DNA of 12,842 bases from MTP4 sp9310u (GCA_030627005.1 DAOUSW010000101.1:1-12842); one strand, 5' to 3'; shown: positions 1 to 8,530, numbered from the stretch's first letter. The notes: a model not told the origin generated them from the letters alone. Translations and numbers: made by a program.

Positions 1-142
1 GGGTTTTGTCGGCGGATTCGAGACAGGGCTCGCAGAGGCCTGTCCAGACTCCTTCGGGGTAGGCGAATTTGAGGAGGGGGCGGTAAACCCGCACCGGGTT
101 AACGGTGAGGATTCCGCGTCCGAATAGATCACAGTCTGCCAT
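1..142 (-). CDS. fpoO: F420H2 dehydrogenase subunit FpoO, N-terminal part (runs off left edge)
   Basis: Only the first 47 codons are in the window. The protein begins MADCDLFGRGILTVNPVRVY and then shows a CxxC pair (CEPC, residues 38-41), which suggests a metal or iron-sulfur site. It is the last gene of the fpo operon. FpoO is found only in the methanogen Fpo complex and has no counterpart in bacterial complex I; its role is not well established. The ATG at 142-140 is preceded by an AAGGAGGAA ribosome-binding site (minus strand) in the 20-bp gap after the fpoN stop. The identification rests on operon position and on the recognisable N-terminus; the C-terminus and any further cysteines cannot be judged here. 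Confidence 0.85.
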   Translation of the reverse strand, partial: MADCDLFGRGILTVNPVRVYRPLLKFAYPEGVWTGLCEPCLESADKT

Positions 143-162
143 ATCTTTTCCTCCTTGTTTCC

Positions 163-1608
163 TTAGACCAGTACACTTGCTGCTTCGAGAGCCCACTGCA
201 CGAAGGGTTCGGGCCAGATTCCGATTACCAGTACGCCTGCCACTGCAAGCAGGAGAGCGAGGGCATACGGGAGGGGAGTTCCGATCTTTTCGCCTTCGGG
301 GGGCAGGAAGTACATGTACATCACGAGCCGTGCGTAGTAGAACAGGGAAAGGGCACTGTTCAGGATCGCGATCACAGCCAGCCAGGTCATACCTGCCTCG
401 ATGGTCGAGGAGAAGAGCACGAACTTTGCCATGAAGCCCGCGGTTGGCGGGATTCCTGCAAGGGCGAAGACAAAGACCATCATTGCAAAGGCAGCGATGG
501 GCATTCTCTTGCCAAGGCCCTTGAAGCTGTCCAGGTGGTCGGGGACTTCCAGGTTGCCTTTCTTTTCGGAGGTCACCATCCAGACCACGGCACCTGCTGC
601 GATGAATGCGCCTGCCTTCATGAAGGCGTGGGCAAGGGCGTAGAGGATACCGCCTGCAAGAGCCATTGGGGTCATTACCACGAAAGCCATTGCGATGTAC
701 CCGGCCTGGGCCAGGGAAGAGTAGGCGAGCATGCGCTTGACACTGGTCTGGGCGACAGCCACCACGTTTCCGAAGGTCATGGTAACGACCGCCAGGATCG
801 TAAAGGCAAGCTGCCAGTCAGGCTGGAGGGCGATGAGAGCCACGATAAAGATCCTGAAGGCTGCCACGAAGCCCATCTTCTTGGACCCTGCCGCAAGGAG
901 GGCGGACACGACCGAGGGGGAACCCTGGTAGGTGTCAGGAGCCCACATGTGGAAGGGCACAAGGGCCATCTTGAAACCGAAACCTGCAATCAGCAGGACC
1001 ACTGCCACAAGCCCGATCGGGTTGTCTACCAGAAGGCCGCTGTTTGCAGCGATCAGGGGGATGCTGGTCGTGCCGGTTGCCCCGTAGACAAAGGAAAGCC
1101 CGAAGAGCATCAGGGCAGCCGAGACCGAGCCGATCACGAAGTACTTCATAGCGGCTTCAAGGGACCGCGGGTTCTGTTTCTCATAGCCTGCAAGGGCGTA
1201 GGTTGCGAGACTTGCAAGTTCGAAAGCGCAGAAGAGCACGATCAGGTCATTGGCTGAAGCCACGAACATCATGCCGAAGGTTGCAAAGAGCACCAGGGCA
1301 TAGAATTCCTCAGTGTGTTCGCTGTCCTCGTTATACTTAATGGCAGCTACCGAGACCAGCAGAGCGACTGCCAGGAAGACCAGCTTGAAGAACTGGGAAA
1401 GGGCATCGATACTGACCGTTCCCGAGAACATCACCGCTTCGCTTCCGAAGCTTGCGACCGTAAGGCCAAGGGCAGCCAGGACCCCGAAGGTTGCCAGGTA
1501 GCCGAGCATGTTCTTTGCCTGGGGGGACATGAAAATCCCCGTAACCAGGACAAAAAGGCCGGTAACCGCGATTGCGATTTCAGGTGCGAGTAACATAAGG
1601 TCTACCAT
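163..1608 (-). CDS. fpoN: F420H2 dehydrogenase membrane subunit FpoN (NuoN-like antiporter-type subunit)
   Basis: This is a 481-residue, highly hydrophobic protein with about 14 membrane segments, close in length to bacterial NuoN. It is one of three antiporter-like proton channels in the membrane arm of the Fpo complex. The family's key residues are visible: Glu130 in the helix LFCAFELASLATYALAGY, and Lys213 in GFGFKMALVPFHMWAPDTYQ, corresponding to the Glu and Lys of each antiporter-type subunit that carry the proton. The ATG at 1608 lies 3 bp after the fpoM stop, with a GGGGGTGTG ribosome-binding site inside the end of fpoM, so translation is probably coupled. It is followed by fpoO after 20 bp. 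Nothing in the frame is broken. Confidence 0.96.
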   Translation of the reverse strand: MVDLMLLAPEIAIAVTGLFVLVTGIFMSPQAKNMLGYLATFGVLAALGLTVASFGSEAVMFSGTVSIDALSQFFKLVFLAVALLVSVAAIKYNEDSEHTEEFYALVLFATFGMMFVASANDLIVLFCAFELASLATYALAGYEKQNPRSLEAAMKYFVIGSVSAALMLFGLSFVYGATGTTSIPLIAANSGLLVDNPIGLVAVVLLIAGFGFKMALVPFHMWAPDTYQGSPSVVSALLAAGSKKMGFVAAFRIFIVALIALQPDWQLAFTILAVVTMTFGNVVAVAQTSVKRMLAYSSLAQAGYIAMAFVVMTPMALAGGILYALAHAFMKAGAFIAAGAVVWMVTSEKKGNLEVPDHLDSFKGLGKRMPIAAFAMMVFVFALAGIPPTAGFMAKFVLFSSTIEAGMTWLAVIAILNSALSLFYYARLVMYMYFLPPEGEKIGTPLPYALALLLAVAGVLVIGIWPEPFVQWALEAASVLV

Positions 1609-1611
1609 TTT

Positions 1612-3099
1612 TCACACCCCCGCTCCAGCCGCCAGGCTGACTATTGCTTCCGAATTAGTAATCATCATATCAAGCACCGGATTCGGGTGCAGACCGAAGT
1701 AGAGCACCAGGAGGGCAATTATTGCCATGGAAAAGACCTGGAGGGAGTTGATGTCCTTCACGTCCCCGAGCTTCTCATTATACACTCCGAACATTGCCCG
1801 CTGCATTGCCCAGAGGTGGTAGCCAGCGGTAATCACGATTGCCAGGAGAGCTATCACCACAAAGCCTGGCAGGTTCGCGAAAGTGAAGGTCAGCACCAGG
1901 AACTCGGCAATGAAACCGGTCAGCCCGGGAAGGCCAAGCGAAGCCATGAAAGCAAGCATCATGATAACTGTCAGCTTTGGCATCTTCTGGGCAAGCCCGC
2001 CAAGGTCGTTGATGATCCTTGTCCCTGCACTGCTGTGGATCGCTCCTGCCGACATAAACAGGATTGCCATAATCAGCCCGTGAGAAAACTGCTGGAACAT
2101 TGCGCCTGAGACCGAAAGGGCAACCAGGCCTGCAGCACCGAGGGTCACGTACCCCATGTGGCTCACACTGGAGTAGGCGATCATACGCTTGAGGTCCTTT
2201 TGCCTGAGCGCCAGGAGAGCTCCGTAGAGGATGCTGACCGACCCGAGCAAGCCCATCAGAACAATGAACAGGTCAGGGCTGCCTGCGTTCGGGAGCATAG
2301 GGAGTATGATCCTGAAGAGCCCGTACCCTCCGATCTTGAGCAGGACAAAAAGCACGCTGCCTGCGGTGGGGGCTTCGGAATAGGCATCCGGAAGCCAGGA
2401 GTGGAAGGGGAAGGACGGGATTTTTGCCAGGAACCCGAAGAGAAGCGCCAGGAAAATGGCGTCTTTCAGCATTCCGGACTCAAAGAACTGGTACTGGGAG
2501 ATCAGTTCCCTGATGTCAAAGGTGGGCACCCCGGTCTGCTGCCAGGAGGCATAGAAGATCCCGAAGATCCCGAGGAGCATCACCAGGGAAGCGACATGCG
2601 TGTAAATGAAGAACTTGTAGGACGCATGGGCCCGCTTTTCTCCTCCCCAGATGTTCACCATGAAGAAGAGGGGGATCAGGGTGAGTTCCCAGAAGATGTA
2701 GAACATGAAGAAGTCAAGGGACACAAAGACCCCTATAACTGCTGCCTGCATGGCAAGGATCAGCCCGTAGAACCTGTTGGGGGCTTCTCTGTCCTCGCTC
2801 CAGGAATAAACAACAAGCAGCGGGATTACTATCGCGTTCAGGAGGATCAGGGGCATGGAAATGCCGTCAATCCCCACGGTATAACTGATCCCGAGGGAAG
2901 GAATCCACTCCATCGACTCAAAGAACTGCATGGCAGCCGTGCTGCTGTCAAAGTTCATGTAGGCGTAGAGGGTGATTCCGAGCGTTACAAGCGAACCGAG
3001 CAGGCCCATGCCTGCAGCCTGTTCTTTCGTTTTTGTGAAAAAGGTCACTGCTGCAAAAATCAGCGGCACCAGAATCAGCAACGATGCTACCGGCAGCAT
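1612..3099 (-). CDS. fpoM: F420H2 dehydrogenase membrane subunit FpoM (NuoM-like antiporter-type subunit)
   Basis: The product is a 495-residue polytopic membrane protein of the NuoM / Mrp antiporter family (NuoM is about 509 residues). It is a proton-pumping subunit of the Fpo membrane arm. The conserved Glu138 is in FYIFWELTLIPLFFMV, Lys226 in FLAKIPSFPFHSWLPDAY and Lys255 in VLLKIGGYG, matching the essential charged residues of NuoM. The fpoL stop and the fpoM start share one base (TAATG), and a GGAGGTG ribosome-binding site lies in the end of fpoL, so the two are translationally coupled. The length and all signature regions are intact. Confidence 0.96.
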   Translation of the reverse strand: MLPVASLLILVPLIFAAVTFFTKTKEQAAGMGLLGSLVTLGITLYAYMNFDSSTAAMQFFESMEWIPSLGISYTVGIDGISMPLILLNAIVIPLLVVYSWSEDREAPNRFYGLILAMQAAVIGVFVSLDFFMFYIFWELTLIPLFFMVNIWGGEKRAHASYKFFIYTHVASLVMLLGIFGIFYASWQQTGVPTFDIRELISQYQFFESGMLKDAIFLALLFGFLAKIPSFPFHSWLPDAYSEAPTAGSVLFVLLKIGGYGLFRIILPMLPNAGSPDLFIVLMGLLGSVSILYGALLALRQKDLKRMIAYSSVSHMGYVTLGAAGLVALSVSGAMFQQFSHGLIMAILFMSAGAIHSSAGTRIINDLGGLAQKMPKLTVIMMLAFMASLGLPGLTGFIAEFLVLTFTFANLPGFVVIALLAIVITAGYHLWAMQRAMFGVYNEKLGDVKDINSLQVFSMAIIALLVLYFGLHPNPVLDMMITNSEAIVSLAAGAGV

Positions 3100-5108
3100 T
3101 AAAGCACCTCCATTATCAACTTAACAAGTATTATCAACAGGCCCACACCCGCGATCACGACGGTTGCATAGGTCTGCACGACCCCTGTCTGCACCCGCCT
3201 GAGTGCATCGGCTGCTGCGACCGTAACGATTCCGATTGCTTCCACAATGCTGTCAATAATCACGTCAACCACCTGTCCCAGGAAGGCAACAACGCCGTAG
3301 ACCACCCCGATTGAGAAGAATTCGGTGAAGATCTCGTGCTGGTAGTAGCGCCTGTAGAGCAGCTTGTAGACCGGGTTCTTCATAGAAGCCACAGCTCCGA
3401 GGTCCACTGCCCTGAGGTAGTAGAGCACGAAGGAAATCCCGAGACCTGCAAGGGCAATAATTACCGGCATCCAGAGGATAAGGAGCGGCTCGTGCCCTGC
3501 GGCATGGACAATTTCGTTTCCTCCAAGCCCTGCAAGGCTTCCGATGTCCACATTTACAAAACTGTTTGTAAAGGTTTCCTCAAGGAACTCCATGAAACCG
3601 GTCCTGGTAAGCCCACCGAAGACAAGGGCAAAGACTGCCAGGATGCTGAGCGGAACGGTCATAACTCCCGGGCCCTCGTGCCCGCCGTAGTTGCTCCTCG
3701 GCTTTCCTGCAAAGGTCATGAAGATCAGCCTGAAGATGTAGACTGCGGTCAGGAGCGCGGCTACGATTGAGAAAATGTAGGGAATCCAGTTACCGCTGTG
3801 TTCTCCAAGCAGGTAAGCGTTCTCGATTATCGGGTCCTTGGAGAAGAAACCGCTTGTCCCGATTGAAGTCCCCGGAATCCCGAAGCCTGCAAGGGAAAGA
3901 GCTGCAGCGGTCATTGTAGCCGCAGTTATCGGCATGACTTTCGCAACGCCTCCGAGTTCTCTCATGTCATGGGTGCCCACTGCGTGGATCACACTTCCGG
4001 CACAGAGGAAGAGAAGCGCCTTGAAGAATGCGTGGTTGATCAGGTGGAAGAGGGACACGCCCACTGCTTCAAGCCCGATGGTTGCCCCCAGACCCAGGGC
4101 CAGCATCATATACCCGAGCTGGCTGATGGTTGAAAAGGCAAGCACACGCTTGAGGTCGTTCATTACAATGCCCATGGTTGCTGCAAAGAGAGCTGTAAAG
4201 CCTCCGAAGTAGGCAACTACCATCAAAGAGTCGGGAGCTGCAATGAACATCGGGAAGGTCCTTGCGACCAGGTAGACCCCCGCAGTAACCATTGTTGCTG
4301 CATGGATGAGGGCTGAAACGGTTGTCGGGCCTTCCATTGCGTCAGGCAGCCACACATGGAGCGGGAACTGCCCGGATTTACCGACGGCGCCTCCGAAGAA
4401 GAGCAGAGTAATAATAGTAAGGTGGCTCACTTCAAAGCCGAGGAAGTTTGCCTGCATAGCCGAGAGTTCAGGGATATAGCTGAAGATCTCGTCAAAGCGG
4501 AGCAGGTATACCCCTTCGGTGAACCCGCCTGCAAGCTTCAGGAGGTCAGCGGTGAGTACGATAATTCCTGTAAGGAACATCACATCTCCGATCCTGGTGG
4601 TCAGGAAAGCTTTCTTGGCTGCGGATGCTGCCGAGGGTTTTGCAAACCAGAACCCGATCAGGAGATAGGAACAGAGCCCCACAAGTTCCCAGGAAACGAA
4701 AAGCTGCAGGATGTTGTCCGAAAGGATCAGGGACAGCATTGCCGCGGTGAAAAGAGCGGTTTCTGCAAAGTACCTGGGTTTAGCAGGGTCGTGGGACATG
4801 TAGCCCACTGCATAGATATGGATCAGCAGGCTCACAAAGGAGACCATGCAGAGCATGACTGCAGCCAGGGGGTCTATTAATACTCCCAGGTTTAGCACTG
4901 CAAACCACGAAACGGACTGGCTGACAACCTCTTCCGGGTTTGCCAGCAGGCCGAGAGTAATCATTAAAGAGATTACGAAGGAGGCGGCAATGGCTGCTAT
5001 CGGAATAATTGCCCCTCCCGAGGGCAACTTCTTCCCGAAGAAGAAGGTGATTACAAACGCAAGTGCCGGAAGCACCGGGATCAAAAATGCAAGTTCTTCC
5101 AGTGCCAT
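3099..5108 (-). CDS. fpoL: F420H2 dehydrogenase membrane subunit FpoL (NuoL-like, distal antiporter subunit)
   Basis: This 669-residue protein is the largest antiporter-type subunit and sits at the far end of the Fpo membrane arm. Glu141 in LFVSWELVGLCSYLL and Lys244 in GAVGKSGQFPLHVWLPDAME are the expected proton-channel residues, followed by the conserved SALIHAATMV helix. The C-terminal ~120 residues contain a long amphipathic stretch and a last hydrophobic helix, fitting the lateral helix HL and anchor helix of NuoL. I chose the ATG at 5108: the frame also opens at a GTG at 5117, but that GTG lies inside the GAGGTGGT ribosome-binding site. The ATG lies 2 bp after the fpoK stop. Confidence 0.96.
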   Translation of the reverse strand: MALEELAFLIPVLPALAFVITFFFGKKLPSGGAIIPIAAIAASFVISLMITLGLLANPEEVVSQSVSWFAVLNLGVLIDPLAAVMLCMVSFVSLLIHIYAVGYMSHDPAKPRYFAETALFTAAMLSLILSDNILQLFVSWELVGLCSYLLIGFWFAKPSAASAAKKAFLTTRIGDVMFLTGIIVLTADLLKLAGGFTEGVYLLRFDEIFSYIPELSAMQANFLGFEVSHLTIITLLFFGGAVGKSGQFPLHVWLPDAMEGPTTVSALIHAATMVTAGVYLVARTFPMFIAAPDSLMVVAYFGGFTALFAATMGIVMNDLKRVLAFSTISQLGYMMLALGLGATIGLEAVGVSLFHLINHAFFKALLFLCAGSVIHAVGTHDMRELGGVAKVMPITAATMTAAALSLAGFGIPGTSIGTSGFFSKDPIIENAYLLGEHSGNWIPYIFSIVAALLTAVYIFRLIFMTFAGKPRSNYGGHEGPGVMTVPLSILAVFALVFGGLTRTGFMEFLEETFTNSFVNVDIGSLAGLGGNEIVHAAGHEPLLILWMPVIIALAGLGISFVLYYLRAVDLGAVASMKNPVYKLLYRRYYQHEIFTEFFSIGVVYGVVAFLGQVVDVIIDSIVEAIGIVTVAAADALRRVQTGVVQTYATVVIAGVGLLIILVKLIMEVL

Positions 5109-5110
5109 TT

Positions 5111-5413
5111 TTACCACCTCAGAAGGTTAAGTTCGTCAAGGTTGATCCTGTCATGCATCCTGTAGATTGCCATGAAGATCGCAAACCCGATCGCTGCCTC
5201 AGCGGCTGCCAGGGCAATGGAAAACAGGGCAAAGACCTGTCCGTTCAGGGTATCCGTGTAGCTTGAGAAAGCCACAAGGTTCAGGTTTGCGGAGTTGAGC
5301 ATGAGTTCGATGCACATGATCAGCCTGATACCGCTTTTATGCGTCATTACGCCGTAGAGCCCGATGGAGAAAAGCAGGGCTGCAAGGCCGAGGTAAAAGT
5401 TTAAGGGAATCAT
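5111..5413 (-). CDS. fpoK: F420H2 dehydrogenase membrane subunit FpoK (NuoK-like)
   Basis: The 100-residue protein has three membrane helices and the standard length of NuoK. Both glutamates that are essential in the proton path of complex I are present at the same numbering as in E. coli NuoK: Glu36 in MCIELMLNSANLN and Glu72 in ALAAAEAAIGFAIF. It forms part of the membrane arm between FpoJ and FpoN. The start overlaps the upstream stop as ATGA, with a GGAGAGGG ribosome-binding site inside the end of the upstream gene. Identification is very secure. Confidence 0.97.
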   Translation of the reverse strand: MIPLNFYLGLAALLFSIGLYGVMTHKSGIRLIMCIELMLNSANLNLVAFSSYTDTLNGQVFALFSIALAAAEAAIGFAIFMAIYRMHDRINLDELNLLRW

Positions 5414-5661
5414 TTGCTGCCCTCTCCTTTTGCCATATAGATTGCCCCTATCAGGGAGGCTAACAGGACTATTGACATAATCTCGAAGGGAATCACATAC
5501 TGGGTGAAGATCAGCATCCCCAGGCCTTCAACGTTACTCGGGTCAGCCGGGTTTTCAGGCAGTTCGGACACGGTGTTCCAGGAAGTCCCGAAGGTTCCCA
5601 GGACCACAACGGCCAGGAAAAGCAGGACCACTGCAAGGGCTGCGGGCCGGTTAATCTGCAT
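5410..5661 (-). CDS. fpoJ: F420H2 dehydrogenase subunit FpoJ, C-terminal half (NuoJ split, part 2)
   Basis: The 83-residue protein matches the C-terminal part of NuoJ: one helix near residues 8-25, a polar stretch, and a last helix in FTQYVIPFEIMSIVLLASLI. Together with the gene just upstream it makes up what is a single subunit in bacteria (usually about 165-200 residues and five helices). I chose the ATG at 5661 because a GGAGGT ribosome-binding site lies 7 bases before it; the frame also opens at a GTG at 5682, but this would place the start upstream of that site. It overlaps the first fpoJ gene by 11 bp in another frame. From memory, the same two-part fpoJ occurs in other Methanosarcina genomes, so it is probably not a new break. 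Confidence 0.92.
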   Translation of the reverse strand: MQINRPAALAVVLLFLAVVVLGTFGTSWNTVSELPENPADPSNVEGLGMLIFTQYVIPFEIMSIVLLASLIGAIYMAKGEGSK

Positions 5662-5941
5662 TGGAACTACCTCCGAGTTCACGCTTGGTAAGCATCACGG
5701 CAAAGAGGATCAGCACCCCGATAGCTCCGATATAGACCAGCACCTGGACAACTCCGAGGAACTGGGCGTTCAAGAGGAGATAGAGCGCTGCCACACCGAA
5801 CATGCACATGATAAGGGCAAGCCCGGCTCTCACAACATCCTTTGCGATAACCACAAAGATTGCGAAGAAGACCGTGATTACGGAAAAAAGCCCGAAGGCG
5901 GCCATTTCAACAAAGGCTCCGATCGTTTCAAGTCCGATCAT
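5651..5941 (-). CDS. fpoJ: F420H2 dehydrogenase subunit FpoJ, N-terminal half (NuoJ split, part 1)
   Basis: This 96-residue protein has three hydrophobic segments and matches the N-terminal part of NuoJ. The third helix, QFLGVVQVLVYIGAIGVLIL, includes Tyr70, the equivalent of the conserved tyrosine near the pi-bulge of NuoJ helix TM3, which takes part in coupling in complex I. The protein ends in a hydrophilic tail (KRELGGSSNAD), a natural C-terminus rather than an abrupt cut in a helix. The start overlaps the fpoI stop as ATGA, with a GGTGATGAG ribosome-binding site. It works with the next gene, which encodes the remaining helices. Confidence 0.94.
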   Translation of the reverse strand: MIGLETIGAFVEMAAFGLFSVITVFFAIFVVIAKDVVRAGLALIMCMFGVAALYLLLNAQFLGVVQVLVYIGAIGVLILFAVMLTKRELGGSSNAD

Positions 5942-6348
5942 CTCTCATCACCTTCCGCAATATCGACTTCCCTGGCAAGTTTGTCAGGGGTCATGAGCAT
6001 GTCTTTGTGAGTCCACTTGACAACGCCCTTGCAATATTCCTTCCCGCTGGAAAGGGCACCTTTCGGGCACTGGTCAATGCAAAGCCCACAGAAGAGGCAG
6101 TGACCGATATCAATTTCCGGGAACCAGCGCTGTTTTCCACTACCCGGCGCAATATGAGCTTTTACGATCCTTATTGCGTTGTTCGGACAGGTGTTGGCAC
6201 AGATCCCACAGCCAATGCATTTGCTTTTATCGAGGATCTGGAGCCCCCTGAACCTGTCGGAAAGCGGGCTTTCCACTTCGGGGCACAGCCTGGTTACGCG
6301 TTTCTTAGGGATGTTTTTTAGCGCATATCTGATATTTTTAAGAACCAT
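5938..6348 (-). CDS. fpoI: F420H2 dehydrogenase iron-sulfur subunit FpoI (NuoI-like, 2[4Fe-4S])
   Basis: The 136-residue protein carries electrons in the connecting arm of Fpo. It has two ferredoxin motifs: Cys44, 47, 50 and 54 (CIGCGICANTCP) and Cys84, 87, 90 and 94 (CLFCGLCIDQCP), giving two [4Fe-4S] clusters equivalent to N6a and N6b of complex I. The basic N-terminal segment (KNIRYALKNIPKKR) fits the amphipathic helix with which NuoI contacts the membrane arm. I chose the ATG at 6348, four bases after the fpoH stop, with GGGAGTG upstream; a longer open frame reaching 6393 would run 41 bases into fpoH and lacks a good ribosome-binding site. It is shorter than bacterial NuoI (about 180 residues). 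Confidence 0.96.
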   Translation of the reverse strand: MVLKNIRYALKNIPKKRVTRLCPEVESPLSDRFRGLQILDKSKCIGCGICANTCPNNAIRIVKAHIAPGSGKQRWFPEIDIGHCLFCGLCIDQCPKGALSSGKEYCKGVVKWTHKDMLMTPDKLAREVDIAEGDER

Positions 6349-6352
6349 GCTT

Positions 6353-7390
6353 TCACACTCCCAGATAGAGCCCAAGGCCCACTGCCCAAACAAGGTTCAG
6401 AAGGGATAGGGGCAGCAGTCTTTTCCAGCTCAGGTCTACCACCTGGTCGATCCTGTATCTCGGAACAGCCCATCTCATCATGACGATAGTACACAGGACA
6501 AGGGCAGTTTTAAGAAGCAGGAAACCTGTGGGGGCAATCAGGCCCAGCACCGGGTTGTTTGCAACAAAAGCCGGTACGTTCCAGCCGCCAAGGAAAAGAA
6601 GCGCCACAAGGAAAGAACCCAGGATCATGTGGATATACTCGGCAAAGAACCCGAGCCCGAAACGCATTCCGCTGTATTCGGTAACCCATCCTGCGACCAG
6701 TTCTTCTTCAGACTCGTTCTGGTCGAAAGGAAGTCTTCCCATATCAGCCATAAGGGCAATAAAGAAAACAACAAATCCTATCGGCTGCAGGAAAATGTTC
6801 CAGACAAGCCCCTGGCCCTGAGCGATTTCCACGATGTTCAGGGACCCGGTCATAACAGCAACACTGATAACCGTAATTCCGAGGGGGACTTCATACCCGA
6901 CCATCCGGGCAAAGTTCCTGAAAGCCCCGAGCAGGGAATATTTGTTGTTCGAACCGTAGGACATCATGAAGATCCCGAAGATCGAAATAGAGGACATTGC
7001 CTCGATATAAAGGATACTGATATCCATTTCGGTGACTGCCAGCGGGTATTCGACGCCGCCTATGAAGACCGCTCCCACGGGGATTGCAACAAGCATCAGG
7101 AAAACCGAGCTCATCAGGAAAATAGGGGCATTGTCGAAAAGAAGGCGGTCAGCGTTCTTCGGCCTCAGGTCTTCTTTAGTAAAGAGCTTGATAGCGTCAG
7201 CCACGAGCTGCAGGAGCCCGAACTTGCCTACTCTCATAGGCCCGTACCTGAACTGGATGTCGGCTGAGAGTTTACGCTCAATCCAGACCGCACCCATTGC
7301 GCCCAGGAAAATGGCACCAACAAGAGCAAGGCCCACAACCCCGCGGATCCAGGGAATAAAAGGCACTATTAATTCAGGAATTTCGATCAT
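6353..7390 (-). CDS. fpoH: F420H2 dehydrogenase membrane subunit FpoH (NuoH-like)
   Basis: The 345-residue protein with about eight membrane helices links the connecting arm to the membrane arm and forms much of the electron-acceptor chamber. The most conserved NuoH stretch is present at residues 37-75 (ERKLSADIQFRYGPMRVGK, then LLQLVADAIKLFTKEDLRP). Another acidic loop, QNESEEELVAGWVTEYSG, corresponds to the glutamate-rich loop of NuoH near the quinone site. I chose the ATG at 7390: the AGGTGAT ribosome-binding site just before it contains both the fpoD stop codon and a GTG (7399) at which the frame formally opens. This arrangement couples translation of fpoH to fpoD. Confidence 0.96.
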   Translation of the reverse strand: MIEIPELIVPFIPWIRGVVGLALVGAIFLGAMGAVWIERKLSADIQFRYGPMRVGKFGLLQLVADAIKLFTKEDLRPKNADRLLFDNAPIFLMSSVFLMLVAIPVGAVFIGGVEYPLAVTEMDISILYIEAMSSISIFGIFMMSYGSNNKYSLLGAFRNFARMVGYEVPLGITVISVAVMTGSLNIVEIAQGQGLVWNIFLQPIGFVVFFIALMADMGRLPFDQNESEEELVAGWVTEYSGMRFGLGFFAEYIHMILGSFLVALLFLGGWNVPAFVANNPVLGLIAPTGFLLLKTALVLCTIVMMRWAVPRYRIDQVVDLSWKRLLPLSLLNLVWAVGLGLYLGV

Positions 7391-7395
7391 TAAAA

Positions 7396-8520
7396 TCACC
7401 TGTCCGCTTCACTGGTACATCCGTCCATACTGCCTGAAATCGCTGCCACGTCCGCAACCGTCGTGCCTATGATAAGCGGAGGCAGGGCCTGCAGGGTCGG
7501 AAAATAAGGTCCTCTTACCTTTACCCTGTGCGGCTTGTCCGAGCCGTCAGAGACCATGTACATCCCCATTTCTCCCCTGGGGTCTTCCACTCTGTGGAAC
7601 ACTTCTCCGGGGGCCACTCTCATAACAGGAGTCCTCCTGCCGTAGGGAGAGTTTACGGGGAAAATAGGCCCGTCAGGAATCCGGTCAAGGCACTGTTCGA
7701 GGATGTAGATACTTTCCCGCATCTCGTTCAGCCTGACCCGCGCCCTTGCAGCGCAGTCGCCTGCGGTCTCGGTGCAGACCTTGAAGTCCAGGTCCTTATA
7801 GACAAGGTAGGGCTCGTTCTTCCGGATATCGAAAGGAACACCCGTTGCCCGAAGCGCAGGCCCGGAAACACCCAGGTTCTTTGCAACATCTGCGGTAAGG
7901 ATGCCCACACCCTCGGCACGTTCCCTGTAGATAGAGTCCGACGCAAACATTTCCTCGTAATCGTCAATGACCTTCTTGAGGTTGTTCAGGACAGGAAGGG
8001 CTGTTTCCTTGAAGCCTTCGGGCAGGTCGTCGCGCACTCCTCCGAACTTCAGGTAGGTGTGTGTAACCCGGGCTCCGGTAACCATGTCGATAAGGGTCAG
8101 GATATCTTCCCTTTCCTTGATCGTGTACATGAACATGGAAACAAAGCCGATGAATTCTCCATACTCGCCCATGCCGAGCAGGTGGCTCTGCAGCCTTGAA
8201 AGTTCCTCTATAATGACCCTGATATACTGGGCCCTTTCGGGAACCTCGATTCCTGCAAGTTTTTCCACACAGCCTACAAAACATTCCTCGTTGGTCAGGG
8301 CTACCAGGTAGCAGATCCTGTCCACGATCGGGATTCCCTGGAGGTAAGTCTTGTTTTCCAGGATTTTTTCAATACCTTTGTGAATGTAACCCAGTTCCAC
8401 ATCAGCATCCACCACGGTTTCTCCTTTCAGCCTCAGGTTCAGTCTGAAAGGTCCGGGCTGCATAGGATGCTGGGGGCCCAGGTGTACGATCATCTCATTA
8501 GGTCCAACCATTTCTTCCAT
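7396..8520 (-). CDS. fpoD: F420H2 dehydrogenase subunit FpoD (NuoD-like, 49-kDa type)
   Basis: The 374-residue soluble protein belongs to the 49-kDa / NiFe-hydrogenase large-subunit family and with FpoB and FpoH forms the site where methanophenazine is reduced. The signature HLGPQHPMQPGPFRL is at residues 13-27, and VELGYIHKGIEKI at 41-53. In quinone-reducing NuoD the loop reads GPQHPSTHGVLR, with a headgroup-binding His; here that position is Pro22. The partner tyrosine of the quinone site appears kept as Tyr71 (RICYLVAL). The C-terminus ends in DR as in NuoD. The hydrogenase NiFe-binding cysteine pairs are absent, so it is not a hydrogenase. The ATG at 8520 follows a GGGGTGA site that sits in the 10-bp gap after fpoC. 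Confidence 0.96.
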   Translation of the reverse strand: MEEMVGPNEMIVHLGPQHPMQPGPFRLNLRLKGETVVDADVELGYIHKGIEKILENKTYLQGIPIVDRICYLVALTNEECFVGCVEKLAGIEVPERAQYIRVIIEELSRLQSHLLGMGEYGEFIGFVSMFMYTIKEREDILTLIDMVTGARVTHTYLKFGGVRDDLPEGFKETALPVLNNLKKVIDDYEEMFASDSIYRERAEGVGILTADVAKNLGVSGPALRATGVPFDIRKNEPYLVYKDLDFKVCTETAGDCAARARVRLNEMRESIYILEQCLDRIPDGPIFPVNSPYGRRTPVMRVAPGEVFHRVEDPRGEMGMYMVSDGSDKPHRVKVRGPYFPTLQALPPLIIGTTVADVAAISGSMDGCTSEADR

Positions 8521-8530
8521 TTTTCACCCC

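Noticed and set aside
2158..3102. Long plus-strand open frame (314 codons) opposite fpoM, and similar ones opposite fpoN, fpoL, fpoH and fpoD
   Set aside because: They lie antisense to clear fpo genes, have low-complexity charged or His/Gly/Glu-rich translations and no family motifs. They are by-products of the codon bias of the GC-rich sense strand.
7396..8520. Possibility that the fpoD-like gene is a hydrogenase large subunit (Ech or Fpo-like hydrogenase)
   Set aside because: The CxxC pairs that bind NiFe at both ends of hydrogenases are missing, and the gene order matches fpo exactly.
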